64,000 nucleotides of DNA from Coprococcus aceti (lineage in GTDB: Bacteria; Bacillota; Clostridia; Lachnospirales; Lachnospiraceae). The position numbers and the translations under genes were made by a program. Shown here one piece after another: positions 1 through 8,700 of the stretch. A model generated the notes under the pieces. It saw only the letters and a list, made by a program, of their open reading frames with translations. It had not been told where the DNA came from and did not search any database. Each line of letters opens with the position of its first letter. Position 1 is the stretch's first letter. Location of the stretch: NCBI RefSeq assembly GCF_025567285.1, contig NZ_JAOQJT010000009.1:80519-144518 (forward strand), written 5' to 3'.

Positions 1-85
1 TATCATTGGAAAATGTAAGTTTATCCCCATCCTTGGGAATCAAAAAAATAATTTGTTTCTTACTAAAGTCATTTGCATTCAGCAC
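1..85 (-). CDS. cas1: Cas1 integrase, N-terminal fragment (runs off the window edge)
   Basis: Two bases after the cas4 stop a GTG codon opens a frame that stays open for all 28 codons to the window edge. The peptide begins LNANDFSKKQIIFLIPKDGD (after the initiator), which resembles the N-terminus of Cas1 from type V-A and II-B loci. An AGAGGTG ribosome site overlaps the end of cas4 about 8 nt upstream, supporting the GTG start and translational coupling. Cas1 is the spacer integrase and acts with Cas2 and Cas4 in adaptation. Only the N-terminus is visible, so no catalytic residues can be checked. Its position implies that cas2 and the CRISPR array lie further left. Confidence 0.72.
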   Translation of the reverse strand, partial: MLNANDFSKKQIIFLIPKDGDKLTFSND

Positions 86-87
86 TT

Positions 88-654
88 TCAGTCACCTCTA
101 CTCGCCGACCTATCGCATGCATCTTCATATATACAATTTGCACATTTCTGAGAATTTTCTTGTACAAACTTATCCATATCAAAAGCTCTCATATCCGAAA
201 TCAACTGTTCAAACCTATTCTTCATATCTTTATCATTTTCAGGTAGATCAATATTATAATTTTTATTATCATCTATGCTGTGGATTCGTAATGAATCCAC
301 AGCATATCCCATATCTATCATTGAATAATACTGTCCGTACAACTGAAATATATATCCATCATAGATTCTGCTAACATGCTTCTTCCTCTCCACAAGCATC
401 TTTTTTCTCGAATCATACATATCTATTCTTCCAACCAAACGATATTTATCCGAGTACACATCCAAACCTGTGACAATATCTTTTCTTGTTGAGTATTTCC
501 CCATATCAACAGATTCATGAGCTTTAGTTCCATTTAGCTGTGACTTTGTTTGAAACGTAAGTACATCAGCCCCTCCATAAAGCCCATGAAAATATATTGA
601 CACAGGACAAAATATAAAATCATTAAGATTCGATATCAATATTATATCATCCAT
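88..654 (-). CDS. cas4: Cas4 exonuclease, type V-A adaptation module
   Basis: A 188-aa RecB-family nuclease of normal Cas4 size. A single N-terminal cysteine (FCPVS, near residue 16) and a C-terminal cluster CANC-x5-C (CANCIYEDAC, residues about 169-178) form the usual four-Cys Fe-S site. The nuclease core is GRID followed by VERKK, giving the D...ExK metal ligands. Cas4 trims prespacers and selects those flanked by the correct PAM before Cas1-Cas2 integration. It starts three bases after the cas12a stop and ends two bases before the cas1 GTG, so the three genes are one operon. No truncation is seen. Confidence 0.9.
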   Translation of the reverse strand: MDDIILISNLNDFIFCPVSIYFHGLYGGADVLTFQTKSQLNGTKAHESVDMGKYSTRKDIVTGLDVYSDKYRLVGRIDMYDSRKKMLVERKKHVSRIYDGYIFQLYGQYYSMIDMGYAVDSLRIHSIDDNKNYNIDLPENDKDMKNRFEQLISDMRAFDMDKFVQENSQKCANCIYEDACDRSASRGD

Positions 655-657
655 TCA

Positions 658-3600
658 CTAGAACCTTCTGTTCTGTATAAAATCAAACCAATTGTAATTA
701 GTGATTGCTAACAGTTTCCTATCGAACTTCTCGCCTTCCTTCCAGTATTTCTTTACTGCCAACACATCATATAAGCCCTTTAGAGCAATGCAATACGCTC
801 CATTTGCATCAGCATCCTTAGGAAGCTCTGTTCCATCTGCACGAATATAACTATCAGTAGTGAAGAATACTCCTTCTTCATCCATAACCGGAGATATGAT
901 TTTATCATACTCTTTTTCTGTCCCATCATACTTTTCAGACTTACTGTTACGAAGCTGAACTGTAAATCTAATAATATCAAACAATTCACCTACAAACTTT
1001 TTCTGTATAGGAGATTCCAACTCATTGATATCCCCAATCAAGTTATGACCATCTGCATATTCTATATCCGTATCTTCAAACAGTTTCCTTATTCTTGCTT
1101 CAATATCTATAATCTCGTCTTTCCAGCCATAAGATCCACGTTCCTTTTTGATTCGATCACCATGAATAAATATAGTCCAGCTAGTTTTTGCAAGAGTTGT
1201 ATGGTGAGTCCTAAAATTGCCATAATCAAATGCAATCTCAAACTTATTCCTAGATGCATCATACCTTATACAATCAAGCTTATTGATAAAGTCAAGTCTG
1301 GCTTCAGCATTGGAATAAGCCTTGAAGTCAAACACATCCACAAATCCCGTCACAGGGTCTATCTTTGACGTATACGCTGCCGGAACATAAAAGATAATGC
1401 CACACTGGCTGCCCAGCTCGCCCAAATTATCAGGTACATAAGTGAGCTGATAACCCTTGAGCAATCCTCCAGGTTCATCTACTGCACGGCTCTTATCTAC
1501 CAAATATGCCAGCTTATTTATCAACATAGTCTCAAACTTCTGGTAAACCTGACGTTCAACTTTGAAACGACCTCTCTTAAATCCATAATTCAGATCCTCC
1601 ATAACTATGATAGCATTATACTTCAATACGAGCTTCGATATCTCATGGATAACCTGTGACAGATAACCCTCTTTTATCTCCTTTATCTTTCCTATTTCCT
1701 TCCAACTCTTTCTAGCTTCATTTCTATAGTGTTCCTTATTCACAAGTTTACCCTTGTAATCATGTCGTCTAATTACATTTTTAGATGATTCGTAATTTTC
1801 AACTATATTAAATGACTTCTGCTCAACAATTCTGCCCCTACTATCAATCACCGATACATATAGAAGATTTCTCTCTCCCCTATCTATTCCGATCACATGA
1901 AGATCATCATTTTCTGCTATGAATTTTAAGACTTTTTCATTCACGTTATTCCTGTTATCAGCTTTGAAATTGATCGTAATAGGCATATGAATAAAAAACT
2001 TATCTTCTGTATATCTACGATCCTTAACTATATCCATGGTGGCTGCGTAGTGTGATACTTTATCCTTATACTTGGAGGCTTCCTCCGAGAGCTGTCCTAC
2101 ACCACCCTCTGACCAATACTTTACCAGTTCTAGGTAACATTGATCAGGCACAGACTCAATGACCTCAATTTCACCTTGACCATTCTCAGTTTTTTCTGTT
2201 GTTTTGTATGTTTTATTGACTAGTACCGAGCCCTTCTTATGACCTCTTTTATGCTGAATACTTGACTTTCGGAAGAACAATTCGGCCTCACCATTGAGCT
2301 TTATGACAACGTCACTAAGATTCTCCTCACTGAATATATTCTTCAGATACAGTGTATGTAGATTCTGCATTCCCTTACTATTCGGAGCGAAGTCTTTATT
2401 GTATATCTGAAATAAATATATCTGACCATCTCGGTCCATCTGGTTAATATCATCTTCGCTAATATAGGACCATTCTATCTTATATCCCTGTCTCTCTACA
2501 TCCTTGTAAAACTCTGATATATCATTGTAGGTTTCTGTAGCAGCAAATTTAAAATTAAAGATCTGGTAGTTTGGATAGGAATCAATGCATTCTTTATAAT
2601 AGTCAATCAGTTTACGACAAAACTCCAAATCAAAATTCGGCGATGATTTTAGATGTTTATTCTGGTTATATCCATACATTATTTCATCTGGTATTCCATG
2701 CGATTTTTTCCAAGCGTTTGAGCTAATGAATACATGTGGCAATGTCTTACTTGCTCCTGGGAGCAGATAATAATTCATCTTCTTATAGTCTGTATCACTT
2801 CTACGCCTGTCCTCTCCTGCCATAATATCTTTTGAAGGTTTATTGCCAACATTTAAAATTGCCAGGTAGATCTTTTCATCGCGCAAGAGAACAACGACAT
2901 TGTTGTCAAACTCCTTCGACTTTGACCATCCATTTGCAAGAGTTGGGGAGCCGAAATTTAGCTTTATCTTATCCTGACTATATGGTTTCTGCGTAACGTA
3001 ATTCCTCACTTTATTATAAAGAGGTACTATATCAGACAAATCGTAATATATCTCATCAAGCTCCGAATAGAACTCCATATCCCTATCAACCAACTCGTCA
3101 ATCATAAAATCCTTGGCCCAATGATAGATACTCATGTAAGTATCAAGATACTCCTTTATCTCATTTATCATATGCTCATTCTGAATCATCTTGACTGAAT
3201 CATCCATGTCAAAGGTTTTATAATTAAAATCAACTAATATCTCTGTTATTCCTGCAACATACTCCGTTGCCTCATGTTCCAGACACATTCCATCCATTTT
3301 ATAATACATATCCACAAGTTTCTTCAAATCAAGCAGACTACAACTCTTTATTTTTTTAATTTCTGTTTGTATCTTTGCATCTTTTTTGTCATCTTTACCG
3401 CGAACAGCGCCAGAAAAATAATTATACATACTTGAGGCAATCACATCCCACTTATGATCTATGTATTTAGATACGCTTTCAAAAGCTTTAGAGGATACAT
3501 ATATTCTTTCCATATCATATCCCGTAACCTCCTGACTTAAAGTTCTAAGTCGATCCAAAATATCTTTTTCTTCGAGAATAGTACTAAAAGAATTGATCGC

Positions 3601-4521
3601 ATCTATAACCTCCCCATCAGTCTGGAACCCAATGGGAATCTCGAACCCCGATTCCGATCGACACAAAATCTGTTTGTGTAATCTCTCCATTTTGAACTTT
3701 GATCTGGATATCTTTTTGTTCTGGCAATATTGATTCATATGTTGATTGATGACGCCACATATATTGTTATACCGATCAATATCCTTCTGACATATAAACT
3801 CACCGTAACAAGCTCCTGTGAATACATCCTCCAGTGACATATTCTGCAAGTAAGCACAAGCATCTTCCGCAATTCCTGCTACCTCATCACCAGCAATCTC
3901 TGCAATTCGATTAAAAGCAGTTATATTATCTAGGTGAATTCTAGCATTAACATTGACAATCCTGTGAGGAATTGCTGATGCAATATTCTTGTCAGAAAAA
4001 ACGTTTTTTCGACTGGCCCAAAAGTCAATAAAATAACCCGAAAATCCATAAAACACTTTTACAGCCTCTATTCTCGAAGCTGCATCGCCATATTTATCAA
4101 CAATATACTCTGGCAAGATCTTACTTATCATATCTGCTTTTAGCATATCCTTGTATATAGGATCCGAAGAGAAGATCTTCACTATTTCTTTACGGGTAGA
4201 CTCCTGTATTTTATCCAATTCCTTTGAAACCTTATTACTCTTATCCAGCTTAGCCTTCTTCATTATATCGAATAGTTGTTCCCAATTTATCCCCTGTAAA
4301 GCATCTAGCTTTCGATTAATGAAATCACGGTAAAAATCGTCCATCATTTCCTTTACGATATACTGGTTTTCGGCCTTAACCGCATCTTCTGCGATGATTG
4401 CACACTCTTTTATATGTTTCCCGGTGTACTCACTTCCCACTCTAAGTTCATTGCGTAAAGTTTTACTCACTGAGTTGCCTCCAATGAATGGTTCAAACGA
4501 ATTATTCGTATTGTTATTCAT
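658..4521 (-). CDS. cas12a: Cas12a (Cpf1) RNA-guided DNA endonuclease
   Basis: A 1287-aa single-protein effector of type V-A, full length for the family. RuvC catalytic residues are present: D880 in GIDRGERN, E975 in VMEDLNYGFKRGR and D1238 in DADANGAY. The Nuc-domain arginine is R1191 in QLRNS. The PAM-contacting region KLNFGSPTLANGW and the later GASKTLP lysine match TTTV-recognising members. The pre-crRNA processing site is kept (RGHKKGSVLVNK and DRRYTEDKFF), so the protein should mature its own guides. The start is set by ATG with a GAGGT box about 10 nt upstream. It is the first gene of the cas12a-cas4-cas1 operon. The promoter just upstream appears to be targeted by a solitary-repeat RNA (see 4634-4737). 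Confidence 0.97.
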   Translation of the reverse strand: MNNNTNNSFEPFIGGNSVSKTLRNELRVGSEYTGKHIKECAIIAEDAVKAENQYIVKEMMDDFYRDFINRKLDALQGINWEQLFDIMKKAKLDKSNKVSKELDKIQESTRKEIVKIFSSDPIYKDMLKADMISKILPEYIVDKYGDAASRIEAVKVFYGFSGYFIDFWASRKNVFSDKNIASAIPHRIVNVNARIHLDNITAFNRIAEIAGDEVAGIAEDACAYLQNMSLEDVFTGACYGEFICQKDIDRYNNICGVINQHMNQYCQNKKISRSKFKMERLHKQILCRSESGFEIPIGFQTDGEVIDAINSFSTILEEKDILDRLRTLSQEVTGYDMERIYVSSKAFESVSKYIDHKWDVIASSMYNYFSGAVRGKDDKKDAKIQTEIKKIKSCSLLDLKKLVDMYYKMDGMCLEHEATEYVAGITEILVDFNYKTFDMDDSVKMIQNEHMINEIKEYLDTYMSIYHWAKDFMIDELVDRDMEFYSELDEIYYDLSDIVPLYNKVRNYVTQKPYSQDKIKLNFGSPTLANGWSKSKEFDNNVVVLLRDEKIYLAILNVGNKPSKDIMAGEDRRRSDTDYKKMNYYLLPGASKTLPHVFISSNAWKKSHGIPDEIMYGYNQNKHLKSSPNFDLEFCRKLIDYYKECIDSYPNYQIFNFKFAATETYNDISEFYKDVERQGYKIEWSYISEDDINQMDRDGQIYLFQIYNKDFAPNSKGMQNLHTLYLKNIFSEENLSDVVIKLNGEAELFFRKSSIQHKRGHKKGSVLVNKTYKTTEKTENGQGEIEVIESVPDQCYLELVKYWSEGGVGQLSEEASKYKDKVSHYAATMDIVKDRRYTEDKFFIHMPITINFKADNRNNVNEKVLKFIAENDDLHVIGIDRGERNLLYVSVIDSRGRIVEQKSFNIVENYESSKNVIRRHDYKGKLVNKEHYRNEARKSWKEIGKIKEIKEGYLSQVIHEISKLVLKYNAIIVMEDLNYGFKRGRFKVERQVYQKFETMLINKLAYLVDKSRAVDEPGGLLKGYQLTYVPDNLGELGSQCGIIFYVPAAYTSKIDPVTGFVDVFDFKAYSNAEARLDFINKLDCIRYDASRNKFEIAFDYGNFRTHHTTLAKTSWTIFIHGDRIKKERGSYGWKDEIIDIEARIRKLFEDTDIEYADGHNLIGDINELESPIQKKFVGELFDIIRFTVQLRNSKSEKYDGTEKEYDKIISPVMDEEGVFFTTDSYIRADGTELPKDADANGAYCIALKGLYDVLAVKKYWKEGEKFDRKLLAITNYNWFDFIQNRRF

Positions 4522-4567
4522 AGTTTCTACCTCGCTTTCCTAAAATTGTTTTTTATCTCTTGGTTAG

Positions 4568-4596
4568 ATATTAACACATATTGTAATCAAAATCAA
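4568..4596 (-). promoter_or_regulatory. Predicted cas12a operon promoter
   Basis: On the minus strand there is TTGATT (4591-4596), a 17-bp spacer, and TAATAT (4568-4573). This would start transcription near 4561 and give a leader of about 40 nt before the cas12a ATG. Each box matches 4 of 6 consensus bases, so it is a moderate promoter by sequence. Confidence 0.6.
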
Positions 4597-4598
4597 GT

Positions 4599-4615
4599 TT
4601 TAAACATAAATGTAA
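4599..4615 (+). promoter_or_regulatory. PAM plus 13-nt target matching the solitary-repeat guide, abutting the cas12a -35 box
   Basis: The plus strand reads TTTA (4599-4602, a valid Cas12a TTTV PAM) followed by AACATAAATGTAA (4603-4615). These 13 bases are identical to the first 13 nt after the solitary repeat at 4680-4713. Identity stops at position 14. The PAM lies 2 bp from the -35 box at 4591-4596, so bound Cas12a would cover the promoter. A 13-nt match is expected to allow seed binding but not cleavage. Confidence 0.7.
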
Positions 4616-4633
4616 TTTACTATTTTTTTGTAT

Positions 4634-4659
4634 AAAAAGAAAAACGCGATATATCGCGT
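4634..4659 (-). terminator. Intrinsic terminator of the CreR-like RNA
   Basis: ACGCGATATATCGCGT (4644-4659) is a perfect palindrome that forms an 8-bp stem. On the minus strand it is followed by TTTTCTTTTT (4643-4634). It separates the guide RNA unit from the cas12a promoter. The flanking A and T runs could also pair and extend the stem. Confidence 0.75.
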
Positions 4660-4679
4660 CATCTTTTTACATTTATGTT

Positions 4680-4713
4680 ATCTACAAAAGTAGAAATTAT
4701 AATGAGTTTTACC
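4680..4713 (-). repeat. Solitary type V-A CRISPR direct repeat
   Basis: The minus-strand 34-mer ends in AATTTCTACTTTTGTAGAT, the handle bound by Cas12a: a 5-bp TCTAC/GTAGA stem with a 4-nt loop and the preceding AATT. No second intact copy is present in the window. A degenerate inverted copy lies at about 4730-4760 on the plus strand. Confidence 0.85.
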
Positions 4714-4729
4714 ATTCGTATATCGTATC

Positions 4730-4760
4730 AAAACTCACAATATATTCTACTTTTATAATT
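4730..4760 (+). repeat. Degenerate inverted copy of the CRISPR repeat
   Basis: The plus strand shows AAAACTCA and then TTCTACTTTTATAATT in the same order and spacing as the intact repeat, with the 3' stem half (GTAGAT) lost. Together the two copies form an interrupted palindrome. The minus strand of this copy contains the -10 box and transcription start predicted for the CreR-like RNA. Confidence 0.5.
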
Positions 4761-4773
4761 ACATATATGTCAA
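4744..4773 (-). promoter_or_regulatory. Promoter of the CreR-like RNA
   Basis: A perfect TTGACA (4768-4773), an 18-bp spacer, and TAGAAT (4744-4749, 5 of 6). It is stronger by consensus than the cas12a promoter and drives transcription into the solitary repeat. Confidence 0.65.
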
Positions 4774-4955
4774 TCAATACTTTGCACTATATGTAAATTT
4801 TTGACCACGCAATCAACATCTAACTTCGTTACTCCTGTTTTTACAATATGTATGTGTTCCATATAGGCTGACTTTCCTTACATATTTAAAGTTCCTATCG
4901 CGAAAGATCCACGTGATTAGCTGAATTGATCATTTCCGGTGCCACATTCTCGGTG
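4774..4955. other. Spacer between the NERD gene and the CreR-like unit
   Basis: About 180 AT-rich bases after the NERD gene stop. No ORF with a ribosome site, no convincing terminator and no further repeat copy was seen. Confidence 0.5.
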
Positions 4956-5687
4956 TTATTTATCTATTGGTCTTGTGAATTTGCACTTCGGATATGCACT
5001 ACATCCCCAGAATATGCCATATTTACCATTTCTTTTCACAAGTTCACTACCACAAAACGGACACTTTGTCTTGATATTTTCAATATGCTGTTTCTTTTCA
5101 GCGGTGCTCTTATTGGTCAGATTTGTCAGTTTGTCCTTCATCGCCACTATCTCATCATGAGTATACTTAACTGGCATACCGTTAAGCTGAGATCGTAATC
5201 TATTAAGCATATGTGGTCTACGCACTATTATAACATCCGATGTATCTGGCGGTACTTTCTTCAATGTACACCTCTCAGAAAATACTATGTACGACATAAA
5301 TTCTGACACTGGCTTTCCCAGATATTCTGCCAACGCCTTTATATGTGTCCTGTTCTGCTTTATTGGATTATAAAACTTATGCTTCTCTCCATTCGGAAAG
5401 CTCTGTGTCCAGTTCAGCTGATTGTAATCGCCAAATATCCATCCACTATAATTCTTACTTTCAATTACAAATATGCCCTTCTCATGTATCATCAGCATAT
5501 CTATTTCCGTAGTCTTGTTACCTGTCGGGACATAAACATTCTTGAGGACAACAAGATCACCAGCTATGTTGTCATGTGTAAGTGCATATTCTGTTAAATA
5601 CTCACCGTACTGCCCTACATTTCTGTAATGCAGGAGTGAGGTTATTATGCCTGGCTGCTCGCCTTTTAGTATTTCGAATAATCCCAT
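4956..5687 (-). CDS. NERD nuclease-related domain protein with C-terminal zinc ribbon
   Basis: A 243-aa protein. Residues about 20-130 form a NERD domain: GQYGEYLTEY, then TEIDMLMIHEKGIFVIESKNY, with the E-I-D and E-S-K residues of a PD-(D/E)XK-type fold. The C-terminus has a C4 topoisomerase-type zinc ribbon, CPFCG...GCSAYPKC (about 208-236). NERD proteins are predicted nucleases or DNA-binding proteins and are common in defence islands; the exact role is unknown. It starts 42 bp after the STAND gene on the same strand and probably shares its transcript. A GAAAGAGA box precedes the ATG. Confidence 0.8.
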   Translation of the reverse strand: MGLFEILKGEQPGIITSLLHYRNVGQYGEYLTEYALTHDNIAGDLVVLKNVYVPTGNKTTEIDMLMIHEKGIFVIESKNYSGWIFGDYNQLNWTQSFPNGEKHKFYNPIKQNRTHIKALAEYLGKPVSEFMSYIVFSERCTLKKVPPDTSDVIIVRRPHMLNRLRSQLNGMPVKYTHDEIVAMKDKLTNLTNKSTAEKKQHIENIKTKCPFCGSELVKRNGKYGIFWGCSAYPKCKFTRPIDK

Positions 5688-5729
5688 ACAATTCTCTTTC
5701 TTGTCTATTATACAATTATGCTTTTTCTT

Positions 5730-8700
5730 CTACCTATCCATCAGTTGTAAACTCAATGCTCTAGTATATCCTATTTGTTTTTCAAACATTATATCCCATA
5801 AATCCAGACACTTTTCTGCGATTTTTTTATATGTTTCTGATTTACAGCCGACCGTTTCATCATATAAAGCAAGCACTAATCTTGAAACATGCCCAACTAT
5901 ACCATAAGATACATCTTTATTACCATCTACTCTATTTAAACAATTCTGACATAAAGTAATTATTATTTCCCCATAAGCTTTCAAAGAACCTATCGAGCTA
6001 TCTAAATAAGTAATAAATGAATTTAACAACAATTCACTAACATTAGATTTCATTATTTCTATCAAAAATTCTGAATCAGACTCTAAATCAAGCATATTAT
6101 CTCTAAATATATTCCACATAGGATAACTAATCTGATCACTAAACCTTATATATCTCAAAATGATTTCTTTACTTTTGTTTCTATATTCCGGCACATTTAA
6201 ATAACATACTGCCATATGAACGATTGCATTTTTTTGATTTTTGTTCATCATTTTGATATTAATTATAGTATCTTTAAATTCATCTTTTGTAATATAAAGC
6301 TCACCTATAGCATATCCACCAATTTCAATTAATCTTTTATCTTGAGACATAAAACAAGTGTTTATAATTTGAAGTACATCTTGTGGATATTCGTTATACA
6401 TTTGAAGAAGATAATTTCTTGAATACATTACTCCAACCATTCGAATATCTAATTTAAATAAATTAATCATCCTTTCTTCTGCCCACTGTCTATCGAAATA
6501 ATTTATTTGGTACAATAACGGAAAGCACGAAAACTGCACAATTTTATTATTATCTTTAATCATTCTATCTATTAAATCCTTACTTTGGGAAAGTAATAAA
6601 TTATTTTTTGATAACAAATTTGCTAATGCATTTATTGCATATCCACTTGCACAATTTATAGATTTAGATAATAACTCCTCACTACTTTCTTGAGCTGTAT
6701 CTATGATTTTTTCATAATCTGATGCAATTTCGAACAACTGTCTAACTGTATTTTTTGACCACGAATTAAGCTCCACCTTTCTAATAATCTCACAAAACGG
6801 AAATGCTATATCTGGATTCTCATAATATGGAAATCTTGAGAAAAGTTTCTCCCATACAGTTACATCAACATCATTAATACTTTCAGCCATTGATGCACCA
6901 TAGAATAAGGAATTAATATATATTTTATCAATTTTCTCCTTTTTCACTGAAAGCACCATATTTATTATATCTACTATATTAGATGATACCGCCGCCTGAA
7001 AATCTCTAGCGTATAGTTCTAGTGAACTTTCTATGAATCCCCCCTCAACTTCTTTCCACTGTATGTTCTTCCTGTTTTCTCTATTCACAATTCGGGTATT
7101 AGTTATAATCTGTTTCCATTGTGTCACCCCTAGTTTTTTACCACATACCGGTGACTTCACCCATCCAGCATGTCCATTTTCTTTATTATATAAATATATT
7201 ACACCATTGAACTTTCTATCTAGGACACTTACCAATTCTCTACAATAATTATCCAATAGGTTATATGGAATACACTTTAACAAGCTATATTGAAATTCCC
7301 CATAAAAACTCCAATATACAGATTCGTCTTTATGTCTTCTATTATACTCAATTCTTTGTTTATACCTCTCTTTTCCTGTTGATGGAATATACTTTATTAA
7401 AGCATTAAGGAACTCATTTCGTCTCAATTTATCGCAACTAGATATGTGAACTTCTAATATTCTTCTGGCTAATACTAGTTGATCCTTCTCACTACTTGTA
7501 TAATCAAATATCCTTCTTTCAAAATCTCTAGTAATATATTCTATAACTTTATTACTATAATTTTCAGGTAAATAGGAAAGGAAATGCAAAATTATCTCAT
7601 TAAAAACCAAATAATTCTTCCCCATATATCTCTCATAATAACGCCATACAAAATCTGGATTTTTTGAAATGAGTGCAACATTTGCCTTTTTAATTAATTC
7701 AACAGCTACCCTCTCTATGCTCTTATTATATAAACCATTTCCATTCCAACTGCTATATTTTATCCTTATATCATCTTCTAATGGAATATATGGAATCAAT
7801 TCTTCTAGTATCTTTTCGCCATTTTGCACCAACATTTTATCAGTTACATCCACAAACTCTTCTTCATATTTATAAATTATTTTTTCCGATGATGACATAT
7901 GGTTTTTCAATAACAAAGTTATTAACATTATCATCCTAATCTGACACTGTTTCATTAAATTATATACATTTATATAAAACTCTTGAATCCAATTAGGATA
8001 TTTATTATAAAATTTCAATCTTAATTCGAACAATTCGTCAGATTCAGATTCAATATTATGATAAAAACATTGCTTAAACCTTTCATCATCCTCAACATTA
8101 ACAAATGCATGTTTTTCTATAAATTCTACATATCTAACATCTAAGTCGACACTTATTGAATCTAATAATCTAATCACTATATCCTTAAGATTGTCATCAT
8201 AAAACCATTTTTCCAATATTCCATTTTTAAGTAATATATCTACATAAGTTTTTCTCCCTAAAATAACATTATCTATCAACGTATTTCTTTTCGTGGAATC
8301 CATGCAGTTTTTTATAACATATTCTTCTATTACCTCATCCGTTTCTGATACCTGTCCTAATAACTCAAAAAAGACATACTTTACATAATATCGTACTTCT
8401 GAAGATTTCAACATTTCTTCCCCTGCATCTAAGAATACTGAAGAATCATATTCCAACCAGTATTGTAGAAACATCTGCACTTGATATCTTCTAACAGGAG
8501 TCTGTTTACTTTTATCCCCTATTATCTGCTCAATATTATTATTAATATAAAAATCTTTTATCATTTTTTTGGAAATAAAAAAATCCAAGATAGATTGATG
8601 AACAAATCCAATTTTGTTCCCATTTACAACAACTAAATCAGAATGCTCTAAATATGACAAACCTATTTGACTAACATTTAGTACTGCTTTTGGAATATAA

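Larger units (their letters stand above)
4634..4737 (-). ncRNA. CreR-like guide RNA: solitary Cas12a repeat with self-promoter guide
   Basis: A predicted transcript of about 104 nt starts near 4737. Its 5' part can fold, because GAGTTTT at the start pairs with AAAACTC inside the repeat. It then carries one complete Cas12a-type repeat (4680-4713) whose 3' end AATTTCTACTTTTGTAGAT has the standard TCTAC/GTAGA handle and a TTTT loop. The guide-like segment begins AACATAAATGTAA and runs into a terminator. Those first 13 nt match a TTTA-flanked site upstream of the cas12a -35 box. Autorepressive guides from degenerate mini-CRISPRs (CreR RNAs) have been described for type I-B and V-A systems. The assignment here is inference from architecture, not expression data. 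Confidence 0.72.

Noticed and set aside
4644..4659. ACGCGATATATCGCGT palindrome considered as an operator
   Set aside because: It is directly followed by a T run on the minus strand and ends the guide RNA, so a terminator explains it better; an operator role is not excluded.
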